64,000 nucleotides of DNA from NCBI GenBank assembly GCA_009760855.2, contig WPIO01000009.1:7721001-7785000 (forward strand). The letters run 5' to 3'. The notes under the pieces were generated by a model. It did no database searches, was not told the origin of the DNA, and was given only the letters and a program-made list of their open reading frames with translations. This DNA comes from Cristatella mucedo (Eukaryota > Bryozoa > Phylactolaemata > Cristatellidae). Positions 34,091-44,415 of this stretch are shown here, piece after piece; within the stretch, counting starts at the first letter, position 1, and each line of letters starts with the position of its first letter. The translations under genes and the position numbers were made by a program.

Positions 34091-34299
34091 AAGCAGCTAA
34101 CCTTTAGCCTGTATGCCGGCAGCACGCCCATGACACCGTGTCCGTTTAATGTATTGTAGTGTATCTCTGCCTGTAACTCCTTCGACCGGTCTATGATTTC
34201 ATTTGTTTGTCTCCTGGGAGCCCGATTGATGGTTGCCAATACAGCTTAGCACTGTTACCATGGCGATCTGTCCAAGGTCGCCAAGCATGCCGATGCTCA

Positions 34300-34375
34300 G
34301 AATAATATTAATAAGGCACTTGATAAAGCGCCCTCAGAGAACTAAATCTCTTCCTAGGCGCTTTACATTTGGAAT
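34300..34375 (-). repeat. LINE B 3' tail, antisense
   Basis: AATAATATTAATAAGGCACT, then GATAAAGCGCCCTCAGAGAA and TCTTCCTAGGCGCTTTACAT: a clear antisense copy of the stem-loop tail with its ATT repeat. Confidence 0.85.
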
Positions 34376-34636
34376 GCTTCAGCAAATCCTCCACCTCAAG
34401 CTCTCTGCCAAGCACGGTCGCCCTCTACTTGCAATTGGCAATTAAATAGCTGCAGTATTTGCGACCTCGATTTCTGTCGCTCGTCAGCAGTTTTAGCCTC
34501 AGCTGGAGCCGAGCAAAATCGAGAGCGATACCTTAGCTTAGCAGCATCACCGTGGGGGACCGCCACTGCTGGCAGGCGCTCCTGACACACTCCGTGGGAC
34601 GATGCTGCTGCAACTGAGAGCACAGAGATTTCGCTT

Positions 34637-34638
<2 letters not shown>

Positions 34639-34722
<84 letters not shown>
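34639..34722 (+). repeat. (CA)n microsatellite
   Basis: About 84 bp perfect CA array in the intergenic region. Confidence 0.98.
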
Positions 34723-34725
<3 letters not shown>

Positions 34726-34856
34726 GAACGTGTACATTCATGCTAGTATTGAGCAATCCATACGATGCCGAATATACTTGAGCAGCAAGTAGCAAACCAA
34801 AGCTGAGGCTCGCCCAGCTCTCATGGCTGTTGCAGTTACCGTGACTGAATGAGTAT

Positions 34857-35072
34857 TACAAGTGCTCATTAGTTGTAATATAAATATTATATTATTATAA
34901 AGCTATATTATTATGTTAAAGCATTAATAATAACAATATGGTATAAGTAATACTATATATCATATTATAGTAATTATAATATAATATAATATAATATAAT
35001 GTTATATAATTATATTGTAATATATAAGTAATATAATATCGTATTATATAGTGGTATACTATTAATTTACAT
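34857..35072. repeat. AT-rich block of ATA/TAATAT repeats
   Basis: About 215 bp almost free of G and C, built from TAATATAATA-like units. A similar block lies at 43966-44205 in the Pax gene. Confidence 0.9.
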
Positions 35073-36009
35073 GTAAGTGCTCATTAATTCGAGTACTGGC
35101 GTGAGCTTGTAAAGAAGCGCCTAGAACGGGGATGGTTCTAGAATGTGGCAGCCACATGTGTCGACCGGTGGCGACTTTGTTGGTGGATGGCAGTGGCTGC
35201 AGTGTTGCAGCGCTGCCTTGTCGCTCGTGAAGGGCAGCAAACGAATCAAAGTCTGCAAGGGCATGTGCCACTTAGCTTGCCCTCTGCCCAATGTCGGATG
35301 TGTGGGCATTTGGAAACCTTGCCAGTTGATAAACCCGGAAGCTACTGCCATGATTGATATCCTCACCCGTTGTGAAAGTACTTTTCCACTCACTGTTAGT
35401 GAACGAATCGGTCCAAGTAAGCCGGATATCCGAGCGCTGCCACATCCGGCTCCGGTACATTTCGACCTCAGCCAAAATGGAGCAGCTGTTGCTCGTAGCC
35501 TTTGAATTGTGCATTCCTTAAACCGCAGGAAACCACCACTTGTAGGTTGCTCTGCAGTTGGGCCATGTAAACGTGGCATCTCTAGCGACCTATGGGTATG
35601 CATGCAAGTCTCTAGCTTGTTAATGTGGGCATGACGTGGGAATGGTGTGCTTGACCACCGGCCCACACTTCCGGCCGCTTCTTGCGGCTTCGTTGAGGCT
35701 CCTGAAAGGGCGACCACCAACCTTTGCTTAGAAATGGGCAGCTAGCAGCCACCGAGTGATTGCAGATCCTTAAAAGCAGCCATGGCACAGTGAGGAAGTC
35801 GCCGAGCGCAAGCCTTCACATACCGAGCACCACAGAGACGGAACAACAGATCTGGTCACAGATGCTTGATCCGGGGCCGGGTCCACTTCACGGCAGATTA
35901 CTGGGGTCGTGGTGTAGGGACCTCTGTAGAACACCAAGTTCGTGCTTTTTGATAACTATAAACGAAGAACATGCCTGGGTCGGCAGAAAATTAGATGTAC
36001 CGCCCTGAC

Positions 36010-36747
36010 TGCCTGTAGCTAACCGTAAAATTCAATGGTGATAAAGTCATGATTTGGGCCTGCTCCTTATTGTTCCGTGTCGGAGTTCTACATCGTTCAA
36101 AATGGGCTCTGCCAACATATATATACTGTTGAATCCGCACGAAATCTAGGTGTCATGTTCCAAAGTGACTTTTTGTTAGACGACCACATCAGCTCCACAA
36201 TCAAGACTGCCTACTTTTAGCTACATAACGTTGCTGAAATTCGGGCTTGTTTAGACAGGGATACTACTTATAAATGGGTCCATGCATTTGTGACATGACT
36301 TCTGTCTTGACTTCTGTAACTCACTTCTGGCCTACCCGTCTGTGCAATCAGGCGCTTACAGCTGGTGCAAAACTCTGCAGCTAGGCTTGTCTGTCGTGAG
36401 CGCCGCAGTTGCCACATCACGCCACTTCTCGCCGACCTGCACTGGCTACCAGTCAAGTAACACATTGACTTTTTAAGGTTTTTTTTACTCACTTTCAGGT
36501 CCCTTCATTCTTTGGCTCCAGCATACCTATCTGATCTATTGCCCTACCAAGCTAAGCATTGTAGCACCCGCTTTTTGTAATCCAACTGTTTACCTATAGC
36601 TCATACAAACCTCAAATCCTGTGGAGTCCGTGCCTTTAGTTCATATGCTCCCAAAGCTTGGAACTCACTCTCGACTTCCATCACGACATCCCCTGACTTG
36701 ACCACATTAAAAAAAATAAAAACGCATATTTATCACAGCATTTGGTG
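36010..36747 (+). mobile_element. LINE B copy, part left of SPIN-like insertion
   Basis: Decayed sense copy with ESARNLGVMF-like, DFCNSLLAYP, LVQNSAARLVC and ITPLLADLHWLPVK blocks and many stops. It ends in ATTTGGTG, the left target duplication of the hAT insertion. Confidence 0.8.
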
Positions 36748-36918
36748 CAGTGGTCCTCAACCTTCCTAATGCCGCGACCTTTTAATGCAGTTCATCATGT
36801 TGTGGCGACCCCCAACCATAAAATTATTGTGTGCAAAAAGTGGAGATGCGTATTTTCCGATGGTCTTAGGGGACCCCTGTGAAGGGGTCGGTCGACCCCC
36901 ACAGGTTGAGAACCGCTG
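36748..36918 (+). mobile_element. SPIN-like hAT miniature transposon, 171 bp
   Basis: The element starts CAGTGGTCCTCAACCTTCC and ends CACAGGTTGAGAACCGCTG, which are inverted termini. It is flanked by 8-bp duplications ATTTGGTG (36740-36747) and ATTTAGTG (36919-36926). Internal blocks TGCCGCGACCTTTTAATGCA, GACCCCCAACCATAAAATTA, TTTTCCGATGGTCTTAGG and GACCCCTGTGAAGGGGTCG closely match what I recall of SPIN, a hAT family known for horizontal transfer among animals. It has no transposase, so it was a non-autonomous copy. Confidence 0.88.
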
Positions 36919-36926
36919 ATTTAGTG

Positions 36927-37165
36927 GGTCCCTGTGATTCGTCCTTCACGTGCTTATACGTGCTGACACTATGCATGTAGCCACTATCCACATTTGCATA
37001 CTGACCCTGTGCATGTCACCCCTAACCATGTTATTCTTGTTTATCAAGCATGATATTACTCACCATTCAATTGCGCTTCCTTTGCAGCAAATATAAAGCT
37101 CCTAGAAAGAGATTGAGTTCTCTGAGGGTGCTTTATCAAGTGTGTTATTATTATTATTGTCATCA
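36927..37165 (+). mobile_element. LINE B copy, part right of SPIN-like insertion
   Basis: Continues the element at 36010: GGTCCCTGTGATTCGTCC, the repeated GCATGCTGACCCTGTGCATG-like 3' UTR, and the tail AAAGAGATTGAGTTCTCTGA followed by an ATT repeat ending near 37158. Confidence 0.85.
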
Positions 37166-38882
37166 TATTAACGGACATGAGGACCAGCACGCGTACACCG
37201 ATCGTGTGAAAAATGCTGGGATTCCAAGTACTTGAGCTCGTGTAGCGAACTCGTTGTATTTGGCAGCAGGACAATGACTCGGCGGGGTGCTGCTGCTGCA
37301 GCCCACGTTCGCCGATCAGATTAAGTGTCTTAAGGGTTTTTTGCTGAAGCAGCTGTCAGACCTGAGTTGGCCGAGTCAGTCACCGAGTTACCGAAATGCG
37401 TTGGAGTATCCTTGAGAGTAGAAGGTAGAAGCCGAGTTCCCTATTCTCTGTGACTGCCACGACTTCGGAAGAGCTGTTAAGTCGGCCGCAGCACTACCGG
37501 TCAATATTACACTGCAGACATGTCAGAAGTTGACAGAATCTGTGCCGCAGCAATAAGTGAGGTAATAGTAGACCAATGAGGTCCAACCTCATTAAATTAT
37601 TGGCCGTTATTAATATTTTTACTTATGCAAGACATTAAATATGTAAGTGGTATACTGTGCTCAGAAATCGTTGATATATTTTTCTCCGTGCTATGTTGAC
37701 AGCCATCTGCAGGCATTGTGTGAGCATCACCGTACTTATTGGAGCAAGACTTTTGTGAAGGATTGTGTGTGTGTGTTTTAGTGTCTTTAGCCATTTTTGT
37801 AAAGCACATTCCTCGCCATGATTGGGTTTCTGATCCGATTCATTCAGTTTGCACGAGAGCGCATCGCCCTGCGCCAAAGAGTGACGATCGTCAAAGTCAA
37901 AGAGTGAGGAAACTGTGTTCTGCCCGCTAGTAGCGCAACTATGTGTCCGGGCATGTAGCGGCAGATCACACGACTGTAAGCTTAGGAATTCCTCAGACAC
38001 ACGGTCATGCTTACTGCGAGGTTCGGACTCAATGCCATGCTGCCACCTGCAGCTCCCAAGGCACCGCGACGTAAAGACGATTAGCCCAGCTCGTTTAGCC
38101 TATTTTAATATAAAAAGCGATTCAGCTTCTACTCATCTGCCGACAGTGTGCTGCTTTCGCCCACGCACAAGCGATTGGAGATTGTCCCGGCACGCGACCT
38201 CGTGTGCCGGTCAGGCCCGGCCGCCGCCATCTTGGCTCGCACGTTGCGCTCATCGATGCACACCGGTAGCGTTCGTCTCCTTGCAGGCGGCAGTGCAAGC
38301 TGTTGCTCCAGTCCCTGGGCAGCCGGACCGCTGAGCAGTGCTTCGGCAGCGCTGCTGCTCTGGCCACAAGACCTTGAGCGGCAGCAGCGCTGCAAGCTTC
38401 GGCTGAGCTGCTGCTGTCTGGGCGACGCAGTCTGGCTGGGCGGCCGCCCACCGGTCGCTGTGAGCAATCGGCCGTCCTGACGTCAGACGTCGATCCGGCT
38501 TAGCCGAGATCGACTGCTGCACCGGTGACGACGAGGACGCGTGAGAGCTCGCGACCATAAGACAGAAAGAAAATTCGGCAAGCAAGCAGACGAGCGTTGC
38601 ATAACCGAAGTTGAGCATTTGGAATGCAGCGGCAGCTGCATTCCCGACGATTGTCTCGAGGCATCAGAACCGGGGCCGCGCCGCCGGCCCGCGACGGACG
38701 TCACACTCAACGCCTCCGGCGGGGTGCTGGCGAGGCGACATCCCGGTGCGGATCTCGGCCTTCGCCAGATTGTCGCCGCAAAGCCGGCGGTGCCGGCGGG
38801 AGGATGCATCCGGCCGATGCATCGGGCAGAGTCGCATCAGCGCCGAAGGCCACGCACGGCAGACGGCAGCCGGCGACCGACC
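37166..38882. other. Pax 3' flank
   Basis: From about 37166 to 38140 the sequence has moderate GC and nothing recognised. From 38140 GC content rises towards the Pax terminal exon, and part may be its 3' UTR. No minus-strand AATAAA was identified with confidence. Confidence 0.35.
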
Positions 38883-40766
38883 TCAGCCGAAAAAGTCCTG
38901 AGCCGCGTGCCTGGCTGCACGGGGCTGAACGCTTGCGGCAGCCACCGAGGAATCGCCGCTGGCGCGTCTGAGCTCGGTCGGCGGCGCCGCCGCGGCGGCT
39001 GACGTGCGTGCCAGGCCACTGCCGGCGGCAAGCACGTAGCTGCTGGCCAAGCTGTCGATCACCGAGCCGAGGCTGGCGTGGCCGCCTTCGGCCTGACAGC
39101 GGCCGCGCTGCTGCTGCCGCGTCTCTTGGTGGTCGACGCAGCCGGCCTGCTTCCAGGGCGCAGCGAGACGGACGCAGGCGCTGCTGGCGCCGCCGTCAGG
39201 AAGGCTTCGGTGCTTCGGCGATGGCTGCTGCACCTCGGGCAAGCTGCACGCCGGCCAAGCCAGTTTGTCTGCTCGCTGCTGCTGCTGCAAAATACATCCG
39301 TTGATGGTCAGACCCGTGCGGCTGCCGCCGTCAGCCTTGTCTTCTTGGTCGTCACGCCGGCGTTCGTGACCTCGGTTCGAGAACGGCTGCCGTAGGCACC
39401 CGAACGAATCACTTCGTTCGGCTTGCGAGGAGGAGTGCGCTGCGCTGCCCGGCTGCGCCTCGCTCGGCGAAGCTCGCCTCGCCACGTCGACCCCGAGCGC
39501 CGCGCAGCCTCGAGCGAGTATTTCCGCTGAGCCACCAGCGGCAGGCGCTTTGGCCGCCGGCACCGCTACAGCTGGTGGGCTCTTGCCGTGCGGGGATGGC
39601 AGCAGCTGCTGCCGCCCGAGGAACAAGCCCTCGTCCAGCAGGGCCCACGTGCTCAGACCGCGAGCATCGCGGCCCGAGTAGCTCAGCTCGTACTGCTCGC
39701 CCCTGACGACCAGCACGTGCCTCGCGTTGGCCGACAGGAGCCGGTCGTCCGGGACGCCGTTGCCGCCAGGACACGGCGAGCGAGCACGCGGGTCGGGCGA
39801 CGTGGGACGGCTCCTCTTTCGCATCGGCGCAGCCGCCGGCGAGCGGCGCCTGAGCAGCGGTGCCTCGGCAGCCGCCGCTGCGTGGCCGCTGCCATCGGCG
39901 GCGGCCATGCAGCCTTCGACTGCAGTATGGTCTGCCCCGCCGCTTCGAGCGATGGACAGATCTAGGGGCTGCCCGGCGGCAGCTGCAGCCGGGTGAGCAG
40001 CAGCGGTGGCTGCTGCCGCTGCCGGCCACTGCTGCATAGAAGCGGTCGTCGGAGTGGAAGGCAGGCGGTGATCGCTGCTCGATGCACCGCCGCCGGCGAG
40101 CGGCCACGGAAGTCGAGCGGCAGCCGAGCCGCTCGAGCTCTGGACGACCATCGTCTGCTCGCCTGGGGAGACATGCTGCTGCAGCTGCATCTCGATCGGT
40201 TCTCGCCTCTCGACTGGGCGACCGAGCGAGGCTCCGGCGGTGCTGCTGTCCGGCGGAAGCTGAGCGTCTGCATCGTTTCTTGCCGCGCTGCTGGGGCCAG
40301 CGCTCGGCGCCTCACGGCGCGAGACGTCGCCCTCGTCGTCGTCCTCGTCCTCGTCGCCCTCGTCCTGGTCGTCGTCGTCGTAGCTGTACGTCTCGTCCTG
40401 CGCACAAATGGTGCTTGCGCTGTCACCGGAATCGTAATCCGGAAGCCGAGCGAGCACGAGCGGCGGCGCCCGCTTGGTCGCCGCCGCAGCCGCCTCGAGA
40501 TGGCGTGCGTGCCTGCGCCCCGCTCTGCGTGCGCTCTGCTCGGCCATCGCTGAGGCCACGAGAGGCGGACGCCGAGGCCTATGGCGGCTGGACGGGAGAG
40601 AGCAGCGGGACATGCGCACGCGCCGAGCTGGCTGGCGTTTGTCCGAGTCGATGGGCGACGCCTGGCGTGCGAGCGGCCGTGCAGCCAGGCGCCGGCCGCT
40701 TCTTTCCGGCTGCTGACGACGGGCGGAACTGCTCGCTCGCCGGCGGAGCAGCTGGTTTGGACGCAC
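38883..40766 (-). CDS. Pax: Pax gene terminal exon with acidic tract and PLDLS motif
   Basis: A minus-strand frame of up to 627 codons without a stop, ending at TGA 38883-38885. The left boundary given is the limit of the frame; the true acceptor is unresolved. A phase-0 candidate is CCGTCGTCAG near 40725, and stronger-looking CCGTCCAG and GGCCTCAG sites nearby are out of phase. Features in order: basic segment; SGDSASTICAQDETYSY; an acidic tract of Asp/Glu; Ala/Gln-rich stretches; GQPLDLSIARS, a PxDLS motif of the kind bound by the CtBP corepressor; a basic MRKRSRPTSP; and HVLVVRGEQYELSYSGR. There is no homeodomain. Assignment to the Pax gene rests on strand, spacing and nuclear-factor composition. 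Confidence 0.6.
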   Translation of the reverse strand: MRPNQLLRRRASSSARRQQPERSGRRLAARPLARQASPIDSDKRQPARRVRMSRCSLPSSRHRPRRPPLVASAMAEQSARRAGRRHARHLEAAAAATKRAPPLVLARLPDYDSGDSASTICAQDETYSYDDDDQDEGDEDEDDDEGDVSRREAPSAGPSSAARNDADAQLPPDSSTAGASLGRPVERREPIEMQLQQHVSPGEQTMVVQSSSGSAAARLPWPLAGGGASSSDHRLPSTPTTASMQQWPAAAAATAAAHPAAAAAGQPLDLSIARSGGADHTAVEGCMAAADGSGHAAAAAEAPLLRRRSPAAAPMRKRSRPTSPDPRARSPCPGGNGVPDDRLLSANARHVLVVRGEQYELSYSGRDARGLSTWALLDEGLFLGRQQLLPSPHGKSPPAVAVPAAKAPAAGGSAEILARGCAALGVDVARRASPSEAQPGSAAHSSSQAERSDSFGCLRQPFSNRGHERRRDDQEDKADGGSRTGLTINGCILQQQQRADKLAWPACSLPEVQQPSPKHRSLPDGGASSACVRLAAPWKQAGCVDHQETRQQQRGRCQAEGGHASLGSVIDSLASSYVLAAGSGLARTSAAAAAPPTELRRASGDSSVAAASVQPRAARHAAQDFFG

Positions 40767-41397
40767 TCTGTGCGGCGGGTGGGTGACTGCCTATGCTCTG
40801 CTGTAGCTGCCGCGTGCAGGTGGTGCTTGCAGAACGTGCAGCGTTCGCGACCTCGAGCTTAGCTAAATGGCAAACCGTCGGGCTTTTTAATGACACCACG
40901 TGCCTTCAGTAATGAGGCCGAGTCAAAGCTGAGCCGGGAGATGGCGGCGAGTGCGAGTGCGGCAGCTCGATCGTGCGTTAGAACTCAGGAGCACGGATTA
41001 TACGCAGGCAAAGATACTGCCCAGCCTGCTACTGCCGCCGAGGATTGCCAAGCCGTGACCATCGCCTCGTGGCCGAAGCGCTGCGCGCGAGAGCCATGCC
41101 CCGCCCTAAATCACGGAAAGCAATGTTGTGTCACGCCCCCTCCATGACGATGGAGAGGCCACTAACCCATGTGCATTTCGGCTTCGGTCACGGCCGTGCC
41201 CTTCTATCTGCCCCTCCCCCTGCTGTCATGCTGTTAGCTGCGGCTTCTTGAATCAGAAGGGCTCGGCATGCGCAGCTCAGGACAGAGGAGTCCTGCACGC
41301 TCGGTCGGTCGACTGCAGCAGCAGTGTCAGCAGCAGCAGTGCTTTGCAAGTGCATGCGAGGCGCGAGACTCGTGCCCGAGTCGCTCACCTCGCTCAC

Positions 41398-41548
41398 CAG
41401 CACATTCAGCCGCGGCTTCACGTCGGACGAGCCGCTGGCCGGGCTGGCTCGATGACGCCGCCTGTGCGCCGCCCGATCTCGGATTATCCGGTTGATGGAG
41501 CTGATGCTCGGCACCGAGCGCTCGGTGCAGGCGCCTTCTCGGAGCAGC
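41398..41548 (-). CDS. Pax: Pax paired-domain exon: C-terminal RED helices
   Basis: After the minus-strand acceptor CCCTCTTTCCAG, one base completes a Lys codon, then LLREGACTERSVPSISSINR and IIRDRA. This is the last helix-turn-helix of the RED subdomain (family pattern LL.EG.C....PS.SSINR..R). A basic RRRH stretch and a Ser-rich linker follow. Two donors are possible: CTG|GTGAGC at 41398 or GAG|GTGAGC nine bases further on (41389); both are phase 0. An 18-bp perfect palindrome at 41511-41528 overlaps the ACTERSV codons. Confidence 0.9.
41511..41528. repeat. 18-bp perfect palindrome in Pax exon
   Basis: GCACCGAGCGCTCGGTGC is its own reverse complement. It lies within the coding sequence of the RED subdomain. 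Confidence 0.95.
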
Positions 41549-42694
41549 CTGGAAAGAGGGCGGCGCCGATCTTGATGGGGGCTGGCGAGCCGCGCGACAC
41601 GCGGCCAGCCGAGGCAGGGAGAGGAGCACGGCCTGCACCGCCTTCCATCCCATGAGGTGGGGAGCCAGCTACGGGTGCGCGGCACCGGTGCAGCGGCCTC
41701 GCGAGGCACTCTCTCTCGCTCTCTCTCTCTCGTTGGCGCTCTGGCGGTCGACAGCGAGGGCGCTCTCGCCGGTCGCCAGCCGGCGGGCCACGCTTGCGCC
41801 CGCTGCTGCCCGCTCGTGTGAGGCCACAGCTGCCTGCGGCAGAGGAGGCAGAAAAGATTATGGCATCATAAAAGGGAAGCAGCCGCAATGTAATTGGGAT
41901 AATCACCAGACGTCTGGGACAGGCATAATGGCCACGGCTGTTGCCAGGCAGTGGGAGGGATGTGGGGAGTGGCAAGCGATCGCTCGCTGGTACTCTGTCC
42001 AGAGCGCAGAGGCCAAGGAAGCCCGTGCAGGCAGCGGCGGCGGCAGTCAAAAGTCGCAGCTAGCAGAACTTGCGTGCGGACGGAGCTCACGAAGTTCTTC
42101 TTTCTGCTTGCTAGAATCGAAGAGATCGTTCTAGGGCGTGTCAGTTTCGGGTGCACCACCACTGCCACCACCACCACCACCAACCCCTCACTGTTACCAA
42201 AATCGTTCTACTGGCGATGCCCGAAAGCTGCTACGCTGAAATGGAATCCCTGTGACCTTTGCAAGCCTGCTGCCCTTAAATGAGCCGGGATCCTGACACC
42301 CTGGCTGAGGTGCCCGCTGACACTTGAATGGTTTAGCGATGGCAAAAGTTAAGAAAAAGACGGAGCTAGAGCCCGGGTCACGTGCACGGCACGCTAGTAC
42401 ACTCGCCATCCCGCCTGTGGGCCACTCGATCTTTTGTCAACGTCAAGTGACTTCCCTCTCGGAGCAGTCGGCCAGCAACCCGGGCCTTGTCAACGTCTGG
42501 CATTTTACAAAGGAAGAGCGAGGGGACCGGCAGGCTCGGCCACTGCGATGGGGAAGGAACTGGCAGCGGTATGTGCTTGTGGCACCACACGATGTGTGGC
42601 ACCACACATAGGTGCAAGACTGCCCGTCGGGCAGATCGTGCACACTTGCACGGTCAGGTCATATCGCACAGGTGGGAAGGGTAGTGAACTAGCG

Positions 42695-42830
42695 AGACGA
42701 GGCATCACAAATGCATAGACCAACGTAGATGCATCGCTGTCTGAGCGGCCCGAATTTTCGCAGAGTTTTGCAGCTGAAAGTAGGCAAGAGTTGACTGTGG
42801 AGCTACTGTGCTTGTAGAGTGAAAGGTCAA
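42695..42830 (-). mobile_element. LINE B fragment, antisense (sense to Pax)
   Basis: ACAAATGCATAGACCAACGT, GCCCGAATTTTCGCAGAGTT and TTGACTGTGGAGCTACTGTG match the LINE B copy at 20520-20640. The fragment is in the intron between the two RED exons. Confidence 0.7.
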
Positions 42831-42882
42831 TTTGGAGCAGGACGTCCTGATTGTCAATTTGGAGCAGGACGTCCTGATTGCG
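42829..42882 (+). repeat. 27-bp perfect tandem duplication
   Basis: The unit starting GTCAATTTGGAGC and ending GACGTCCTGATT occurs twice back to back in a Pax intron. Confidence 0.93.
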
Positions 42883-43164
42883 CGCAGCCGGCCGAGCCCA
42901 TTTTTAGGATAAGGTTTTCCTATTTTAAAGTAACACTCGGTTTGACCGTACCAGTTAGTTTTGTCATTCTATCTGAGCAGGTGCGCTGCCGTCCTAAGCG
43001 AATGTCAGCGATGCACGCAGCGAGTAAGTTGAGAGTGAGTTTGCCGCTCACAAAAGCGGGAAGACAGGATGGAGCTCTTGGTATCATCAGCCAGCGACGG
43101 TCAGCATTTCAACTCGTCCGGCTGCCTCGCCTGCTCGTTCGCGCTGCTCGGGCCCCCGGCTCAC

Positions 43165-43302
43165 TTTTGTCTTATCTCCCAGGCGAACATCTGCGGGCTG
43201 TCCTTCTTGTAGTCTCTGACTTTGGCGACGACGTCGGGCGTAGTGACCTTGGGTTTGCTGCCACCAATTTGGCCTGGGTTGATGCTGCCTGTCTTTCGAT
43301 AC
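43165..43302 (-). CDS. Pax: Pax paired-domain exon: linker and first RED helices
   Basis: No ATG-initiated frame marks this exon. On the minus strand, after TCACTCTGCAG, one base completes Arg, then [37 protein letters not shown] and MFAWEIRQ, ending AA|GTGAGC in a split Lys codon. The family hallmarks Y..TGSI.PG.IGGSKP, TP.VV..I..YK and FAWEIR are all present. Phases match the exons on both sides exactly (138 bp: 1 + 45 codons + 2). Lys at the family's usual Asp-Arg position after WEIR, and QMF for SIF, are distinctive. Confidence 0.95.
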
Positions 43303-43935
43303 CTGCAGAGTGAATGTCAAAAGTGGGCATGGCAACACAGGATGCCGAGTAGGTGTCACATCCATTATATGTGTGTGTGTGTGTGTGTGGGGGGGGAAGG
43401 GAGTGCATCAATTGGCATCACTTGACAAACGTGCACACTTTCAGTGTGCTCACAAAGGACAATTCACGCAGACAAAGCAAATACTGGGTGGCTCCCCCCC
43501 CCCCGTGGATTTTTGACCTCCTTGTAAGTTTCGTCAACTCAGGGAAGTCGTGATCTTCCGTTTGGCGCTTCAGGCCTTTTTCTCAGTTTCGAGTCTTCTG
43601 TCAGGACATCGGACTTTAGAAGTGTGGGCACTGGCCCAGGTAGCTGTTCTTTCTTATAGGCCAACGCCTGCCGAAAATTGCCCAGTGCCCTGCTCTGGGC
43701 TTCCCACCTTTAGGCATGGCGAGCGAGGCACGACCTTTTTAGCCCTCGCAGGCTCGGCAGCCTAGGCAAGGTCAAGGTTTGGCCCCTCAATTTTATTCCT
43801 AATGCGCCTTTGGTCGCCGTGGCTGCTGCACGCGGCAAGGAGCATGCGGCCCGCGAGAGCTCTGCAGCCGGCTGCTGCAGGCTGTAGAGCTGGCAGCTGG
43901 CGTGGGCAGCCTCGAGGCAGCAGCGGCGACGCAGA

Positions 43936-43960
43936 GGTCTCACCGGTTGAGTACTCACGC
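43936..43960 (-). repeat. Copy of the PAI exon 5' splice site
   Basis: On the minus strand ACTCAACCG|GTGAGAC repeats the donor junction of the PAI exon (ACTCAACCG|GTGAGGC at 44247) with one change. A nearby CAGCAGCGG is also repeated. The two copies flank the AT-rich block at 43966-44205. Confidence 0.85.
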
Positions 43961-43965
43961 TTGAT

Positions 43966-44205
43966 ATATACTGGATATTGTATAATATATAATACTATTA
44001 TTATATTAATAATTGTATTCCATTAATTACATATAAATTAATCTTATATAGTTATATTAGTAATTAATAATCGTGTAAATATAATATAATATAACTTATT
44101 ATTGTTGTATATTATTATATATTATAAGATATAATATTATATATTATATATTGTGTAATATTATATTAAATAATATCTAATATATAATACAATACTATAA
44201 TATAC
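43966..44205. repeat. AT-rich block in Pax intron
   Basis: About 240 bp of TATAATATTA-like sequence directly downstream of the PAI exon, inside an otherwise GC-rich gene, similar to the block at 34857. Confidence 0.9.
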
Positions 44206-44246
44206 ACGGTCGCCGGCTCACGCGGTTTCAGCAGCGGAGGCCTCAC

Positions 44247-44415
44247 CGGTTGAGTATCTTGCTGACACAGCCGTGCGACACCTGGAGCTGACGGCTGATC
44301 TCGCATGGCCGCACACCCTTGAGCGCCAGCTGCAGAATCTGCACTCTCAGCGTCTCGGGCAGGGGCCTGCCGTTGGTGAACGCCCTGCCGAACTGGTTCA
44401 CGTTCCTGCCGACGC
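44247..44415 (-). CDS. Pax: Pax paired-domain exon: PAI subdomain
   Basis: Pax proteins bind DNA through a paired domain and control development and cell fate. Here the minus-strand acceptor CCGTGTGTGCAG leads to GC (completing Gly from exon 1), then [40 protein letters not shown] and [15 protein letters not shown], with Arg split by [32 protein letters not shown] are diagnostic for Pax. VNQFGRAFT instead of the usual VNQLGGVFV, with the RYRKTGSI junction, recalls the lophotrochozoan Pax-beta family; a Pox-neuro-like or divergent Pax4/6 relationship is not excluded. Confidence 0.96.

Larger units (their letters stand above)
33104..38882. other. Intergenic region between convergent genes
   Basis: MMS22L ends at 33103 and the Pax gene, on the other strand, ends at 38883. 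The interval holds a GA-rich patch (33425-33525), SINE and LINE pieces, a CA array, an AT-rich block and the SPIN-like insertion, listed separately. No gene is recognised. The frames at 33781-34239 and 35121-35720 look random. Confidence 0.5.

Noticed and set aside
39708-39760. Possible homeodomain in the Pax terminal exon
   Set aside because: No WFQNRR-type recognition helix is present in any frame of this exon or nearby.
40082-40786. 234-codon plus-strand frame opposite the Pax terminal exon
   Set aside because: Arg/Ala/Pro-rich shadow; the minus strand has the acidic tract and the PLDLS motif.
41484-42050. 188-codon minus-strand frame overlapping the last paired-domain exon
   Set aside because: Different frame from the paired domain; its SPAPIKIGAALFPGC stretch is just the intron end and acceptor read through.
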